Of a stretch of DNA of 34,579 nt, positions 15,323 to 24,419 are shown piece by piece. The translations under genes were made by a program, and so were the position numbers. The notes beneath the pieces were generated by a model. That model searched no databases. It saw only the letters and a program-made list of their open reading frames with translations, and was not told where the DNA came from. Position 1 is the first letter of the stretch; every line of letters begins with the position of its first letter. The DNA comes from an uncultured Bacteroidales bacterium (GTDB taxonomy: Bacteria > Bacteroidota > Bacteroidia > Bacteroidales > Bacteroidaceae): positions 1-34,579 of the forward strand of contig CACWIN010000019.1 of the NCBI GenBank assembly GCA_902760965.1, read 5' to 3'.

Positions 15323-16630
15323 ATGCCGTCATTTCTGATAGAGGGAGGTCACAGACTTAAAGGGACCATTTGTCCGCAGGGCGCCAAGAACGAGGTGCTC
15401 CAGATACTTTGTGCCGTACTGCTCACTCCCGATGAGATAACGGTACAGAACGTCCCTGAGATCCTTGACGTAAGGAACCTTATTGACATGCTTTCAAAGT
15501 TGGGTGTCAAGGTGACCGACAAGGGTAACGGATGTTGGTCATTCAAGGCCGACAACATAGACCGAAGCTATGCCGAGAGCATGGATTTTGTAACCCGCAG
15601 TGCCGGCCTCAGGGGTTCGGTAATGCTGTTGGGTCCGCTGCTTGCACGCCTTGGTCATGCAACCGTGAGCAAACCGGGAGGCGACAAGATAGGCCGCCGT
15701 CGTGTGGATACACATATCAAGGGCTTCCAGGCATTGGGTGCAAAATTCTCTCTCAATGAGGCGCGCGGCTATTATGAACTAAAGGCCGACTGCCTTAGGG
15801 GCAATTACATGCTGCTTGATGAGGCATCGGTCACAGGTACCGCAAACATCATTATGGCTGCGGTGCTTGCCCAGGGTGATACTGTAATTTACAATGCCGC
15901 ATGCGAGCCTTACGTACAGCAACTTTGCCGTATGCTGGTACGCATGGGAGCCCGCATTGAGGGAATAGGCAGCAACCGCCTTACCATTCACGGAGTAAAG
16001 GAGTTGCACGGAACCAGCCACAAGATCCTGCCCGATATGATCGAGGTGGGCAGTTTTATAGGCATGGCGGCCATGACCGGAAGCGAGATAACCATAAAGG
16101 ATGTCTCTTATCAGAACCTGGGTATCATACCGGAAAGCTTTGCCCGTCTTGGAATAAAGATGGAGCAGCGTTTTGACGATATTTTCATTCCCGCACAGGA
16201 ACACTATCAGATAGAATCATTCATTGACGGTTCCATTATGACACTGGCCGATGCCCCCTGGCCCGGACTTACTCCGGACCTGTTGAGCGTACTGCTGGTT
16301 ACCGCAACTCAGGCCAAGGGCAGCGTACTCATACATCAAAAGATGTTTGAGAGCCGTCTGTTCTTTGTGGACAATCTGATTGATATGGGTGCTCAGGTAA
16401 TACTGTGTGACCCACACCGTGTGGTTGTGATAGGCCATGACCGGAACTTTGCACTTCAGGCACGCCGCATGTCATCGCCCGATATCCGTGCAGGTATTGC
16501 ATTGCTGATTGCGGCCATGAGCGCCAACGGCACCAGCCGCATAGACAACATTGGTCAGATAGACCGTGGTTATCAGAATATTGACGGCCGCCTTAATGCG
16601 CTTGGAGCCAAGATTACCAGAATAGATTGA
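15323..16630 (+). CDS. murA: UDP-N-acetylglucosamine 1-carboxyvinyltransferase (MurA), Asp-type active site
   Basis: MurA transfers enolpyruvate from PEP to UDP-GlcNAc, the first committed step of peptidoglycan synthesis. The 435-residue length is standard. Motifs include GAKNEVLQILCAVLL near the N-terminus (the conserved KN pair), RSAGLRGSVMLLGPLLARLG, and IDGSIMTLADAPWPGLTPDL. The active-site loop reads PGGDKIGRRRVDTH: D121 occupies the position of the catalytic Cys of E. coli MurA (PGGCxIGxRPVD). Asp at this position is known in naturally fosfomycin-insensitive MurA enzymes. The gene is two bases from rimM and six bases from the upstream gene. Confidence 0.95.
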   Translation: MPSFLIEGGHRLKGTICPQGAKNEVLQILCAVLLTPDEITVQNVPEILDVRNLIDMLSKLGVKVTDKGNGCWSFKADNIDRSYAESMDFVTRSAGLRGSVMLLGPLLARLGHATVSKPGGDKIGRRRVDTHIKGFQALGAKFSLNEARGYYELKADCLRGNYMLLDEASVTGTANIIMAAVLAQGDTVIYNAACEPYVQQLCRMLVRMGARIEGIGSNRLTIHGVKELHGTSHKILPDMIEVGSFIGMAAMTGSEITIKDVSYQNLGIIPESFARLGIKMEQRFDDIFIPAQEHYQIESFIDGSIMTLADAPWPGLTPDLLSVLLVTATQAKGSVLIHQKMFESRLFFVDNLIDMGAQVILCDPHRVVVIGHDRNFALQARRMSSPDIRAGIALLIAAMSANGTSRIDNIGQIDRGYQNIDGRLNALGAKITRID

Positions 16631-16631
16631 T

Positions 16632-17150
16632 ATGATTGAACAGAGTCAGGTACAGAGAATAGGCACAATCGTCAAACCTCACGGAGTGGGTGGCGAGATG
16701 GTTGTGAGTGTACCTGCCATGCTCAATTGGACCGATGACCTGGATTGCCTGGTATGTTCTCTTGACGGCATTCTTGTTCCGTTCTGGCTTGAATCCGTAC
16801 GTGAAAAGAGCAGCACATCCATCCTGGTCAAGTTTCAGGGTTATGACTCGGTTGAATCCACCAGTCGTTTTATGGGAGTCACTGTCTATATGCCGCTAAA
16901 GTACGTGGCCTACGATTCCGATGAGACTCCATCCTGGAGCACGTTTCTTGACTGGAAAGTGGTAGATTCAAATGCAGGACTTCTGGGCTTAGTACATGCT
17001 GTCGATGACAGTACACCCAACATACTGTTCCTGGTACGTGACGGTGAACGCGAAAGAATCATCCCTGCCAATGCGGAGTGGATTGACAAGGTTGACCGCA
17101 AAAAAAGAACGTTGTATTACAACCTCCCCGAAGGGCTTGCTGAACTGTAA
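16632..17150 (+). CDS. rimM: 16S rRNA processing protein RimM
   Basis: RimM is a 30S maturation factor that binds S19 and helps assemble the head of the small subunit. The 172-residue protein has the N-terminal RimM barrel (RIGTIVKPHGVGGEMVV) and the C-terminal PRC-like barrel with NILFLVRDGERERIIPANAEWI. It starts one base after the murA stop. In many bacteria rimM sits with trmD and rplS; here it is placed between murA and an M23 peptidase gene. Confidence 0.93.
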   Translation: MIEQSQVQRIGTIVKPHGVGGEMVVSVPAMLNWTDDLDCLVCSLDGILVPFWLESVREKSSTSILVKFQGYDSVESTSRFMGVTVYMPLKYVAYDSDETPSWSTFLDWKVVDSNAGLLGLVHAVDDSTPNILFLVRDGERERIIPANAEWIDKVDRKKRTLYYNLPEGLAEL

Positions 17151-17156
17151 TCCAAT

Positions 17157-18041
17157 ATGAAGAGCATCCGAAAAAAACGTAAAGAGGTAGGCCGCAAGAG
17201 CCTGTTGCGCAGGTTTGTTTTCCTGTACAGACTCACTGTGGTCAACGAGGATGAGCAGCGCCGGGTGTTCATGATGAGGATATCGCATCTTATCCTAACG
17301 CTGACCGTCTTGGTGATTGCAGGATTGGGCGCATGGGGTGGCATATCTGTCTTCCGCCATCTGCCCAAGCAGGTAGGAGCAACACGTCAGGATTATCTTA
17401 TAAGGCAGACAATTGTAAACGAGGCACTCCGTATTGACTCGCTTGAGCATGTGTTTGAGTTGCAGAACCGCTATATAACCAACCTTCAGGACATAATAGC
17501 CGGTACAATATCGCTCGATACCGTTTATTCGGTCGATTCACTTACAAAAGTCCGCAGCGAGTTCCTTATGGAACGGACCGAGCGTGAAGACAATTTTATA
17601 AAGCAATATGAGGAGACCGAGCGTTATAACATAACGTCACAGTCCCAGACTGTAAACGAGGTTAGCGGCATAAGCATGTTCCGTCCAACTGCAGGCTTGG
17701 TATCAAGCAGCTATAACGCCCTTGAGCAGCATCTGGGCGTTGATATAGCCGCCAGCCCCAATCAAAGCGTTGTGGCAGTGCTTGACGGAACCGTTCTTTT
17801 GTCAACATATACTTCCGAGATGGGTTATACCATATGTATTGCCCATCCGGGAGAGCTTATATCAATTTACAAGCATTGTGAGTCACTGCTCAAAAAGTCC
17901 GGTGAACGCGTTAAACAGGGCGAGGTTGTTGCACTTGTGGGACGTGGAACGGACAACCTTCTGCAAGGCTCTCATCTGCATTTTGAGTTATGGTATCAGG
18001 GTCAACCCATTGACCCCGAAAAATATATTTTGTTCCAGTGA
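17157..18041 (+). CDS. M23-family (LytM-type) peptidoglycan endopeptidase, membrane anchored
   Basis: This is a predicted zinc endopeptidase that cuts peptidoglycan cross-links or regulates amidases in the periplasm. The N-terminus is basic, followed by one membrane helix (ISHLILTLTVLVIAGLGAW, near residues 42-60) and a coiled-coil region (about 80-165). The LytM domain (about 175-294) keeps the zinc ligands in HLGVDIA (His and Asp) and GSHLHFELW (His), so it appears catalytically competent. The final part WYQGQPIDPEKYILF is typical. The stop overlaps the GTG start of dxr. The family is clear; the precise cell-wall substrate is not. Confidence 0.88.
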   Translation: MKSIRKKRKEVGRKSLLRRFVFLYRLTVVNEDEQRRVFMMRISHLILTLTVLVIAGLGAWGGISVFRHLPKQVGATRQDYLIRQTIVNEALRIDSLEHVFELQNRYITNLQDIIAGTISLDTVYSVDSLTKVRSEFLMERTEREDNFIKQYEETERYNITSQSQTVNEVSGISMFRPTAGLVSSSYNALEQHLGVDIAASPNQSVVAVLDGTVLLSTYTSEMGYTICIAHPGELISIYKHCESLLKKSGERVKQGEVVALVGRGTDNLLQGSHLHFELWYQGQPIDPEKYILFQ

Positions 18042-19186
18042 AACAGATAGCTATTTTAGGTTCAACGGGTTCCATAGGAAGGCAGGCGCTTGATGTAATT
18101 GCCTCGCATTCCAATGAGTATCAGGTCTATGCATTGACTGCCAACAACAGTGTTGACCTGCTTATTGAACAGGCCCTAAGGTTCAAGCCCGAGGCCGTTG
18201 TGATAGCCAATGAGCAGCATTATGCAAAACTGCGTGATGCATTGTCAAGTCTGCCGATAAAGGTCTATGCCGGGGCCGATGCACTCAGCCAGGTGGTTCA
18301 GGCCGAACCTATTGATATAGTCCTGGCATCGATGGTAGGATTTGCAGGACTCTGCCCTACAATTGAGGCCATCAAGGCGGGAAAGATAATAGCTTTGGCC
18401 AACAAGGAGACCATGGTGGTGGCCGGCGAACTGGTAACATCGTTGGCTCTTGAATACAAGACTCCCATTTTACCGGTGGATTCGGAGCATTCGGCCATAT
18501 TCCAGTGTCTTAGCGGCGAGTCAATGAACCCGGTCGAAAAGATTCTTCTTACCGCTTCGGGCGGACCGTTCCGTACACTTGGAATGGACCAGCTCAAGAC
18601 AGTAACCAAGGCGCAGGCCTTGAGGCATCCCAATTGGGATATGGGCGCCAAGATAACAATTGATTCGGCATCAATGATGAACAAGGGATTCGAGGTAATT
18701 GAGGCCAAGTGGCTGTTTGGCGTTCCGTACAGCAAGATACAGGTAGTGGTACACCCGCAGTCGGTTATACATTCCATGGTACAGTTTGCCGACGGTGCGG
18801 TAAAGGCACAGCTTGGAGCCCCTGACATGCGCCTGCCCATACAGTATGCATTCTCTTATCCCCGTAGGTTGAATGCCGATTTCCCAAGGGTGGACTTTAC
18901 TACATTGGGTACACTTACATTCGAGGAACCCGATACCAAGCGTTTCCGCAATCTTGCATTGGCTTATAAGGCAATAGAGCGGGGCGGCAATATGCCGTGC
19001 ATACTGAATGCCGCCAACGAGGTGTGCGTGGCTGCGTTCCTGCATGACCGTATGGGATTCCTTGAAATGAGCGATGTAATTGCTGAGACAATGGAACGTG
19101 TGGAGTTCCGCTCCAAATCCACGCTTAACGAGTATATTGAGACCGATGCCGAGGCCCGCAGGGTAGCGGCTTCGCTGATTAGATGA
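18038..19186 (+). CDS. dxr: 1-deoxy-D-xylulose 5-phosphate reductoisomerase
   Basis: Dxr converts DXP to methylerythritol 4-phosphate with NADPH, the first committed step of the MEP pathway and the fosmidomycin target. The GTG start at 18038 overlaps the previous stop (GTGA) and places the NADPH-binding GSTGSIGRQALDVI directly at the N-terminus. Other landmarks are IIALANKETMVVAGELV, PVDSEHSAIFQCL (metal-binding Asp and catalytic loop), the flexible-loop segment TASGGPFR, and MMNKGFEVIEAKWLF. The 382-residue length is standard. rseP follows after 19 bases, a linkage seen in many bacteria. Confidence 0.96.
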   Translation: MKQIAILGSTGSIGRQALDVIASHSNEYQVYALTANNSVDLLIEQALRFKPEAVVIANEQHYAKLRDALSSLPIKVYAGADALSQVVQAEPIDIVLASMVGFAGLCPTIEAIKAGKIIALANKETMVVAGELVTSLALEYKTPILPVDSEHSAIFQCLSGESMNPVEKILLTASGGPFRTLGMDQLKTVTKAQALRHPNWDMGAKITIDSASMMNKGFEVIEAKWLFGVPYSKIQVVVHPQSVIHSMVQFADGAVKAQLGAPDMRLPIQYAFSYPRRLNADFPRVDFTTLGTLTFEEPDTKRFRNLALAYKAIERGGNMPCILNAANEVCVAAFLHDRMGFLEMSDVIAETMERVEFRSKSTLNEYIETDAEARRVAASLIR

Positions 19187-19205
19187 TTTAGAAACAAATA
19201 CCTAT

Positions 19206-20699
19206 ATGTCAACTTTTTGGATACGTTTTTTACAACTGGTTCTTTCACTTACAATTCTTGTAGTAATCCATGAATTCGGACACTTTTTGTTTTCCCGACT
19301 GTTTGGAGTAAGGGTTGATAAGTTCTATGCGTTCTTTAATCCCCGTTTCTCAATTGTCAGGATAAAGAGGGTTGACGGCAAGATAAGGGTCAAGTTCTTT
19401 AGCCGCAATGTTCCGGACAGTTATGAGGAGGAAAAACACTACAATTTTGAAGGAAAGGAGGAGATAACATACAAACCCATTGACCTGGATACGCTCCCTG
19501 AGGGTGACTGGCGCCGTTCGCCTGAGAATACCGAGTTCGGCGTGGGTTGGGTACCTTTTGGCGGCTACTGCAAGATAGCCGGTATGATTGATGAGTCTAT
19601 GGACCTGGCAGCCATGCAGCAGGAACCCAAGGAGTGGGAGTTCCGCACCAAAAAGTCATGGCAACGCCTGCTCATTATGGTTGGCGGCGTGCTGTTCAAC
19701 CTGTTGCTGGCATTCTTTATCTACTCTATGGTCCTGTTTAAATGGGGTGACAGCTATGTTCCCGCCCAGGGTCTTAAGTATGGCATGGAATTCAATGAGC
19801 ATGCCGAGTCAATAGGTTTCCGTGACGGTGATGTGATAACCGCAACTGACGGCATTCCTACCGTTGCTTTTGACGGTGACATGTACCGTGCCATTGCCAA
19901 GGCAAAGCAGGTCACTGTTTTACGTAACGGCAGGCAGGTTACTATTGACATGCCAGATGACCTGTCATTGTTTGATTTTGGCCGTGCTGTTCCTTTTGTG
20001 TCCATACTGAGCCCAATGACAGTTGACAGCGTAGTAACTGACGGAGACTGCAAGGGTGCAGCTCTAGCCGGCATCATATCCGGCGATACAATCCTTACCG
20101 TTAACGGACAGATGGCAAGTACATGGACATCGTTCCAGACCGTATTGGCCGATATGCGCAACCGTGCACAGGATTCGTATGTGGACCGTAACCTAAGTAT
20201 CGTGATTGGTCGTCCGGGCGCAGGCCGTGACACCCTGACCGTGACTGCTGATGCCGATTTCCGCATAGGAATTGTCCATTTGACCGATGAATACGTACCT
20301 GTTGAACTGGAATACGGATTCTTTAGTTCAATACCTGCAGGTATCCGGTACGGATGGAATACCCTTAAGGGTTATGTGGGTGATTTCCGTTATGTGTTTA
20401 CAAAAGAGGGGGCCAAGAGTCTGGGAGGATTCGGTACCATTGGCAGCATATTCCCGTCCAAATGGAACTGGCATGCATTCTGGCTTATGACAGCGTTCCT
20501 GTCAATCATTCTGGCATTCATGAACATCCTGCCTATTCCGGCACTTGACGGCGGTTACGTTCTGTTCCTTCTGGTCGAGGTTGTAACCGGTAAGAAACCT
20601 GGTGACAAGTTTCTTGAGGTTGCCAATACCATAGGAATGATAATCCTGTTCGGATTGCTCATATTTGCCAATCTTAATGACCTGATCAGACTGTTCTGA
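19206..20699 (+). CDS. rseP: RseP-type site-2 intramembrane metalloprotease
   Basis: This M50-family zinc protease cleaves membrane-embedded substrates such as anti-sigma factors or remnant signal peptides. The zinc motif HEFGH is at residues 22-26 in the first membrane helix, and the third ligand lies in NILPIPALDGGYV near the C-terminus. Between them are segments WVPFGGYCKIAGM and GVLFNLLLAFF, then two PDZ-like regions (about residues 195-360), as in RseP. The length of 497 residues is somewhat longer than E. coli RseP, with an inserted Glu/Lys-rich stretch near residues 70-110. The next gene begins one base after the stop. Confidence 0.94.
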   Translation: MSTFWIRFLQLVLSLTILVVIHEFGHFLFSRLFGVRVDKFYAFFNPRFSIVRIKRVDGKIRVKFFSRNVPDSYEEEKHYNFEGKEEITYKPIDLDTLPEGDWRRSPENTEFGVGWVPFGGYCKIAGMIDESMDLAAMQQEPKEWEFRTKKSWQRLLIMVGGVLFNLLLAFFIYSMVLFKWGDSYVPAQGLKYGMEFNEHAESIGFRDGDVITATDGIPTVAFDGDMYRAIAKAKQVTVLRNGRQVTIDMPDDLSLFDFGRAVPFVSILSPMTVDSVVTDGDCKGAALAGIISGDTILTVNGQMASTWTSFQTVLADMRNRAQDSYVDRNLSIVIGRPGAGRDTLTVTADADFRIGIVHLTDEYVPVELEYGFFSSIPAGIRYGWNTLKGYVGDFRYVFTKEGAKSLGGFGTIGSIFPSKWNWHAFWLMTAFLSIILAFMNILPIPALDGGYVLFLLVEVVTGKKPGDKFLEVANTIGMIILFGLLIFANLNDLIRLF

Positions 20700-20700
20700 C

Positions 20701-22065
20701 ATGAATAAACCGCGTGAGACATTCGGCAGCCGTATAGGCATGCTTCTGGCCATGGCCGGTTCGGCCATCGGTCTGGGTAATATATGGAGGTTCCCGTATA
20801 CCCTGGGCCAGAACGGTGGTGCAGCATTTTTGCTGTTATACGTAATAATGCTGGTAATCATATGTCTCCCGGTCATGATTTCAGAGTACCTGTTAGGGCG
20901 CCGCGGCGCTTCCAACCCATTCCGTACGTTTGACAATCTTGCCCCCGGCTCCAAGTGGCGCTGGATAGGTTCTGTGGCGGTTCTGGCATCGGCCTGCATA
21001 TTGTCATTCTACTGCGTGGTGGGCGGCTGGTCTTTCAAATACCTGTTTGAGGCCTGTACAGGCGGTCTTATGTCATATCAGGGCAGTTATGCTGACTTTT
21101 TTGGTGCGTTCATAAGCAACCCTTGGAAACCTTTGTTGTATACTCTGCTGTTTCTTGGATTGACCGGACTGATAATTGCATTCGGGGTACGCAAGGGAAT
21201 TGAGCGCATGTCAAAGATAATGATTACGTTACTGTTTGTAATCATTGTGCTTGTGGTTATACGGTCACTTTCGCTGCCAGGTGCCGGTCAGGGCGTGCGT
21301 TACATGTTTGTGCCCGATTTCAGCAAGGTTACGGCCAACACATGTGTAGCTGCTATGGGGCAGGCGTTCTTTTCGCTCAGCATTGGCTGCGGCTGCATAC
21401 TTACTTACGCCTCTTATGTGCATAAGGATGAGAATATAGCCGCTTCATCGGGCTGGATAGCCTTTTTTGACACATCGTTTGCCGTTATTGCGGGTTTGGC
21501 TATAATACCTGCCGTATATGCCATAGCTCAGATGAACGGGGTGGATCCCGATGTCAGCGCGGGTCCGGGACTGGTATTCATCACCTTGCCGGGCGTTTTC
21601 AAATCCATGCCACTGGGCGGTGTGGCCGCCTTGCTCTTTTTCCTGGCATTGATGCTGGCTGCCATAACATCGGCCATATCGCTTATGGAGGTGGTTGTGG
21701 CATATGTTATTGAGGAGCTAAAGCGTTCACGCCTGCATGCAGTACTTATTTGTTTCCTGTTATGCGGTGGAGTAGGAGTATTCTGTTCCCTGTCATTCGG
21801 ACCGCTTGACGGCTTTAAGCTGTTCGGCCTGAGTGTGTTTGACTTTTTTGATTACATAACCTCCAACATTATGCTGCCTGTAGGCGGTTTACTGCTGGCT
21901 GTCTTTGCAGGTTGGAGGCTTAAGCGTGCCAACTATCTGGACGAGCTTACCAATGGCGGTAAACTCAATATTCCCCGTTGGCTCTGCCTTACAATCTATT
22001 ATCTGGTAAAGTTTGTTGCCCCGCTGGCAATACTACTCATCTTTATCAACTGCATCCTGAGCTGA
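20701..22065 (+). CDS. Sodium-dependent neurotransmitter:sodium symporter (SNF/LeuT family) transporter
   Basis: This is a LeuT-fold sodium-coupled transporter, probably importing an amino acid. The family fingerprint in helix 1 is GSAIGLGNIWRFPYTLGQNGGAAF, with the unwound sodium/substrate-binding segment (shown here in two parts: GSAIGLGNIW and RFPYTLGQNGG). About eleven to twelve membrane helices fill the 454 residues. The helix 6 region FFSLSIGCGCILTYASY matches the family SxGxGxxxxYxSY pattern. The start is one base after the rseP stop. Its last 33 bases overlap the 3' end of the minus-strand lipoprotein gene. Substrate cannot be assigned. Confidence 0.92.
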   Translation: MNKPRETFGSRIGMLLAMAGSAIGLGNIWRFPYTLGQNGGAAFLLLYVIMLVIICLPVMISEYLLGRRGASNPFRTFDNLAPGSKWRWIGSVAVLASACILSFYCVVGGWSFKYLFEACTGGLMSYQGSYADFFGAFISNPWKPLLYTLLFLGLTGLIIAFGVRKGIERMSKIMITLLFVIIVLVVIRSLSLPGAGQGVRYMFVPDFSKVTANTCVAAMGQAFFSLSIGCGCILTYASYVHKDENIAASSGWIAFFDTSFAVIAGLAIIPAVYAIAQMNGVDPDVSAGPGLVFITLPGVFKSMPLGGVAALLFFLALMLAAITSAISLMEVVVAYVIEELKRSRLHAVLICFLLCGGVGVFCSLSFGPLDGFKLFGLSVFDFFDYITSNIMLPVGGLLLAVFAGWRLKRANYLDELTNGGKLNIPRWLCLTIYYLVKFVAPLAILLIFINCILS

Positions 22066-22899
22066 TTCCTCCTTAACCTTGGAACGGATGAACTCCAGGT
22101 GGCGTTGGGCCTCCTGGCGGGCGTTCTTGTGCTCATTGAGCGTTTGGAGTACAATTGACAGGTCATAAAGCTTGGCTATGGCATAGCGGTCATCCTTGTT
22201 GAGCTTAAGGTTGCGGTATACAGGGCGGCTGCTGTCTGGGCCGGTCTTGCGGTAAAGGGTGTATGTAATGTTCTCATCCTTGTTGGCGCTTATGAATGCC
22301 GATGCTCCGCCGTCGTTGCCGTTAATAAAGCTCAGCCACTCGTAGCAAACGTCCAGGTCCTTGAATTCATGACGGTCATTTGATTCGGGGGTATCAACAT
22401 ATAACTCGCCAACGCTCAGCTTGAGCCAGTCATGATGTATGTATGAACTGCCACGATAACAGGATATAAGTGTCATGCGGCCAAGCTCGTCAACCTGGGC
22501 GCGTATGTAGGTGCGGTCAGTGTTACGGGTGGGAGCCTGACTCTTTATTGTATACAGTCCTATATCCTGATATTGCTCGTCCTTTTGAAACGCATAGTCA
22601 GCCTTTATCCTTTCAAATGCGGCCTGAGCTACGGCAATCATGCTGTCCTGATACTCAATGGCACGCAACTGCTCGGCCTCCTCGACCTTCTGCATAAGTT
22701 TTATGCCCTGCTTACGGGTCTCAAATGCCTTAGGATATAGAATGCGTATACTGTCAATTTCCTGCTTGGCAAGATTGTAGTTGCCTATGCTGAACGCCTC
22801 CTTTGCGTTATCCAGATGGTGCCCGGCCTGCTGTTCTATACTCTCCTTGCACGATATGGCAAAAGCCATTACAACCAATAGGATCAGTGATTTTCTCAT
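22033..22899 (-). CDS. Predicted lipoprotein, function unknown
   Basis: I do not recognise a characterised family. The start at 22899 gives 288 residues beginning MRKSLILLVVMAFAISCKES, a lipoprotein signal with lipid-modified C17. Residues about 25-115 are helical and look like a short TPR or coiled-coil unit (AKEAFSIGNYNLAKQEIDSI; QLRAIEYQDSMIAVAQAAFE). The middle (about 125-215) is beta-rich (TYIRAQVDELGRMTLISCYR; LKLSVGELYVDTP). The C-terminus is charged. An in-frame start at 22932 would add 11 residues overlapping the promoter. The protein probably sits on the periplasmic face of a membrane. It is monocistronic and converges on the SNF transporter gene. Confidence 0.75.
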   Translation of the reverse strand: MRKSLILLVVMAFAISCKESIEQQAGHHLDNAKEAFSIGNYNLAKQEIDSIRILYPKAFETRKQGIKLMQKVEEAEQLRAIEYQDSMIAVAQAAFERIKADYAFQKDEQYQDIGLYTIKSQAPTRNTDRTYIRAQVDELGRMTLISCYRGSSYIHHDWLKLSVGELYVDTPESNDRHEFKDLDVCYEWLSFINGNDGGASAFISANKDENITYTLYRKTGPDSSRPVYRNLKLNKDDRYAIAKLYDLSIVLQTLNEHKNARQEAQRHLEFIRSKVKEESAQDAVDKDE

Positions 22900-22929
22900 A
22901 TCTTGTAACATGGTGTTTAATGTCATCGG

Positions 22930-22937
22930 CAAAAGTA
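22930..22937 (-). promoter_or_regulatory. Predicted -7 box for the lipoprotein gene (minus strand)
   Basis: Read on the minus strand this is TACTTTTG, an exact TAnnTTTG match. The predicted transcript start near 22923 gives a 24-base leader to the ATG at 22899, and supports that start over the ATG at 22932. Confidence 0.5.
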
Positions 22938-22958
22938 CTCCTTTTGCTTGAATTTAGT

Positions 22959-22966
22959 TACTTTTG
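22959..22966 (+). promoter_or_regulatory. Predicted -7 box for the CCA-adding enzyme gene (leaderless geometry)
   Basis: TACTTTTG matches TAnnTTTG exactly. If transcription starts seven bases after the last G, the first base is 22973, the A of the ATG start codon. The predicted mRNA would have essentially no 5' leader. No TTTG is found at a 20-base spacing upstream. Confidence 0.5.
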
Positions 22967-22972
22967 CATCAT

Positions 22973-24409
22973 ATGAAGTTATACAGCGACGAGGAATTGG
23001 CCAGGCTGCTTGACCGTAAGGAATTCAGGCTGCTTTCTCAGACTGCCGATAGTCTGGGACTGGAGTGCTACGTGGTGGGCGGATATGTCAGGGACCTGTT
23101 TTTGGAACGTCCCAGCAAGGATATTGATGTGGTTGTGGTGGGCAGTGGCCTGGATATGGCCAAGGCATATGGAAAGGCGCTCGGAAGGGGTGCCCATGTA
23201 AGCCTGTTCAAGAACTTTGGAACGGCTCAGGTCAAGAAAGGTGATCTTGAGGTTGAGTTTGTGGGAGCCCGCAAGGAGTCATACCATCGCGAGTCACGCA
23301 ATCCCATTGTTGAGGACGGCACCCTTGAGGACGACCAGAACCGCCGTGACTTTACCATAAACGCAATGGCCATATGTCTTAACGGTGACCGTTTTGGTGA
23401 ACTTGTTGATCCGTTTGGCGGTATTGACGACCTTCAGGACCGCATTATCCGCACTCCGCTTGATCCCGATATAACTTTCAGCGATGACCCGTTGCGCATG
23501 ATGCGTTGCATAAGGTTTGCCACGCAACTCAATTTTTACATTCAGGATGAGACCTTTGCATCACTGCAAAAGAACAGGGAGCGTATAGAGATAATATCCA
23601 AGGAGCGTATATCGGAGGAACTGAACAAGATACTGCTTGCTCCAATCCCGTCAAAAGGATTCATTGACCTGGACCGTTGCGGCCTGTTGGAACTGATATT
23701 TCCCGAATTGTCCGCCCTGCAGGGCGTGGAGACTGTAAACGGGCGTGGACACAAGGATGTGTTTTACCACACGCTTGAGGTTCTTGATAATGTGGCCCGT
23801 AACAGCAATGATTTGTGGCTGCGTTGGGCGGCGCTGCTCCATGATATAGGTAAACCACGTACCAAAAAGTGGGAGCCTGCCCATGGCTGGACGTTCTACA
23901 ATCACAATTATGTGGGCATGAAAATGATTCCCGCCATATTTGAGCGCATGAAAATGCCCAAGAACGAAAAGATGAAATATGTGCAGAAAATGGTTGAACT
24001 GCACATGCGTCCAATTGCCATTGTCGATGATGAGGTAACTGACTCTGCCGTACGCCGTCTGCTCTTTGATGCCGGCAACGATATTGATGACCTTATGACA
24101 CTCTGTGAGGCCGATATCACATCAAAGAACGAGCAAAAAAAACAGCGTCATCTGGAAAACTTCAAGCTGGTACGCCGCAAGATGATTGACCTGGAGGAAC
24201 GTGACCGCATACGCAATTTCCAGCCTCCGGTTGATGGCCTGGAGATTATGCGTACGTTCGGACTTGAACCTACGGCAATTGTAGGTGAACTTAAGGCTGC
24301 AATTAAGGATGCCATACTGGACGGAATTATTCCAAATGAACATGATGCGGCATTCAACTTTCTGGTTCAGGAGGCCAACAAACGCGGCTTAAAGCCAGTA
24401 AAGGATTAA
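22973..24409 (+). CDS. cca: CCA-adding tRNA nucleotidyltransferase / poly(A) polymerase family with HD domain
   Basis: This class II nucleotidyltransferase completes or repairs the 3' CCA end of tRNAs; a poly(A)-polymerase-like role cannot be excluded from sequence. The start is the ATG at 22973 (478 residues). The head domain has GGYVRD (36-41) and the catalytic pair D50/D52 in SKDIDVVVVG, then RRDFTINAMA and DPLRMMRCIRFA. An HD phosphohydrolase domain follows, with H290/D291 in WAALLHDIGKPR. The C-terminal region is helical. A GH3-like lipoprotein gene follows after 10 bases and is likely in the same transcript. Confidence 0.93.
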   Translation: MKLYSDEELARLLDRKEFRLLSQTADSLGLECYVVGGYVRDLFLERPSKDIDVVVVGSGLDMAKAYGKALGRGAHVSLFKNFGTAQVKKGDLEVEFVGARKESYHRESRNPIVEDGTLEDDQNRRDFTINAMAICLNGDRFGELVDPFGGIDDLQDRIIRTPLDPDITFSDDPLRMMRCIRFATQLNFYIQDETFASLQKNRERIEIISKERISEELNKILLAPIPSKGFIDLDRCGLLELIFPELSALQGVETVNGRGHKDVFYHTLEVLDNVARNSNDLWLRWAALLHDIGKPRTKKWEPAHGWTFYNHNYVGMKMIPAIFERMKMPKNEKMKYVQKMVELHMRPIAIVDDEVTDSAVRRLLFDAGNDIDDLMTLCEADITSKNEQKKQRHLENFKLVRRKMIDLEERDRIRNFQPPVDGLEIMRTFGLEPTAIVGELKAAIKDAILDGIIPNEHDAAFNFLVQEANKRGLKPVKD

Positions 24410-24419
24410 TAACCTGATT

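Noticed and set aside
18298-18840. Minus-strand open frame of 180 codons inside dxr
   Set aside because: Antisense shadow of a conserved enzyme gene.
19754-20266. Minus-strand open frame of 170 codons inside rseP
   Set aside because: Antisense shadow; no domain and no start context.
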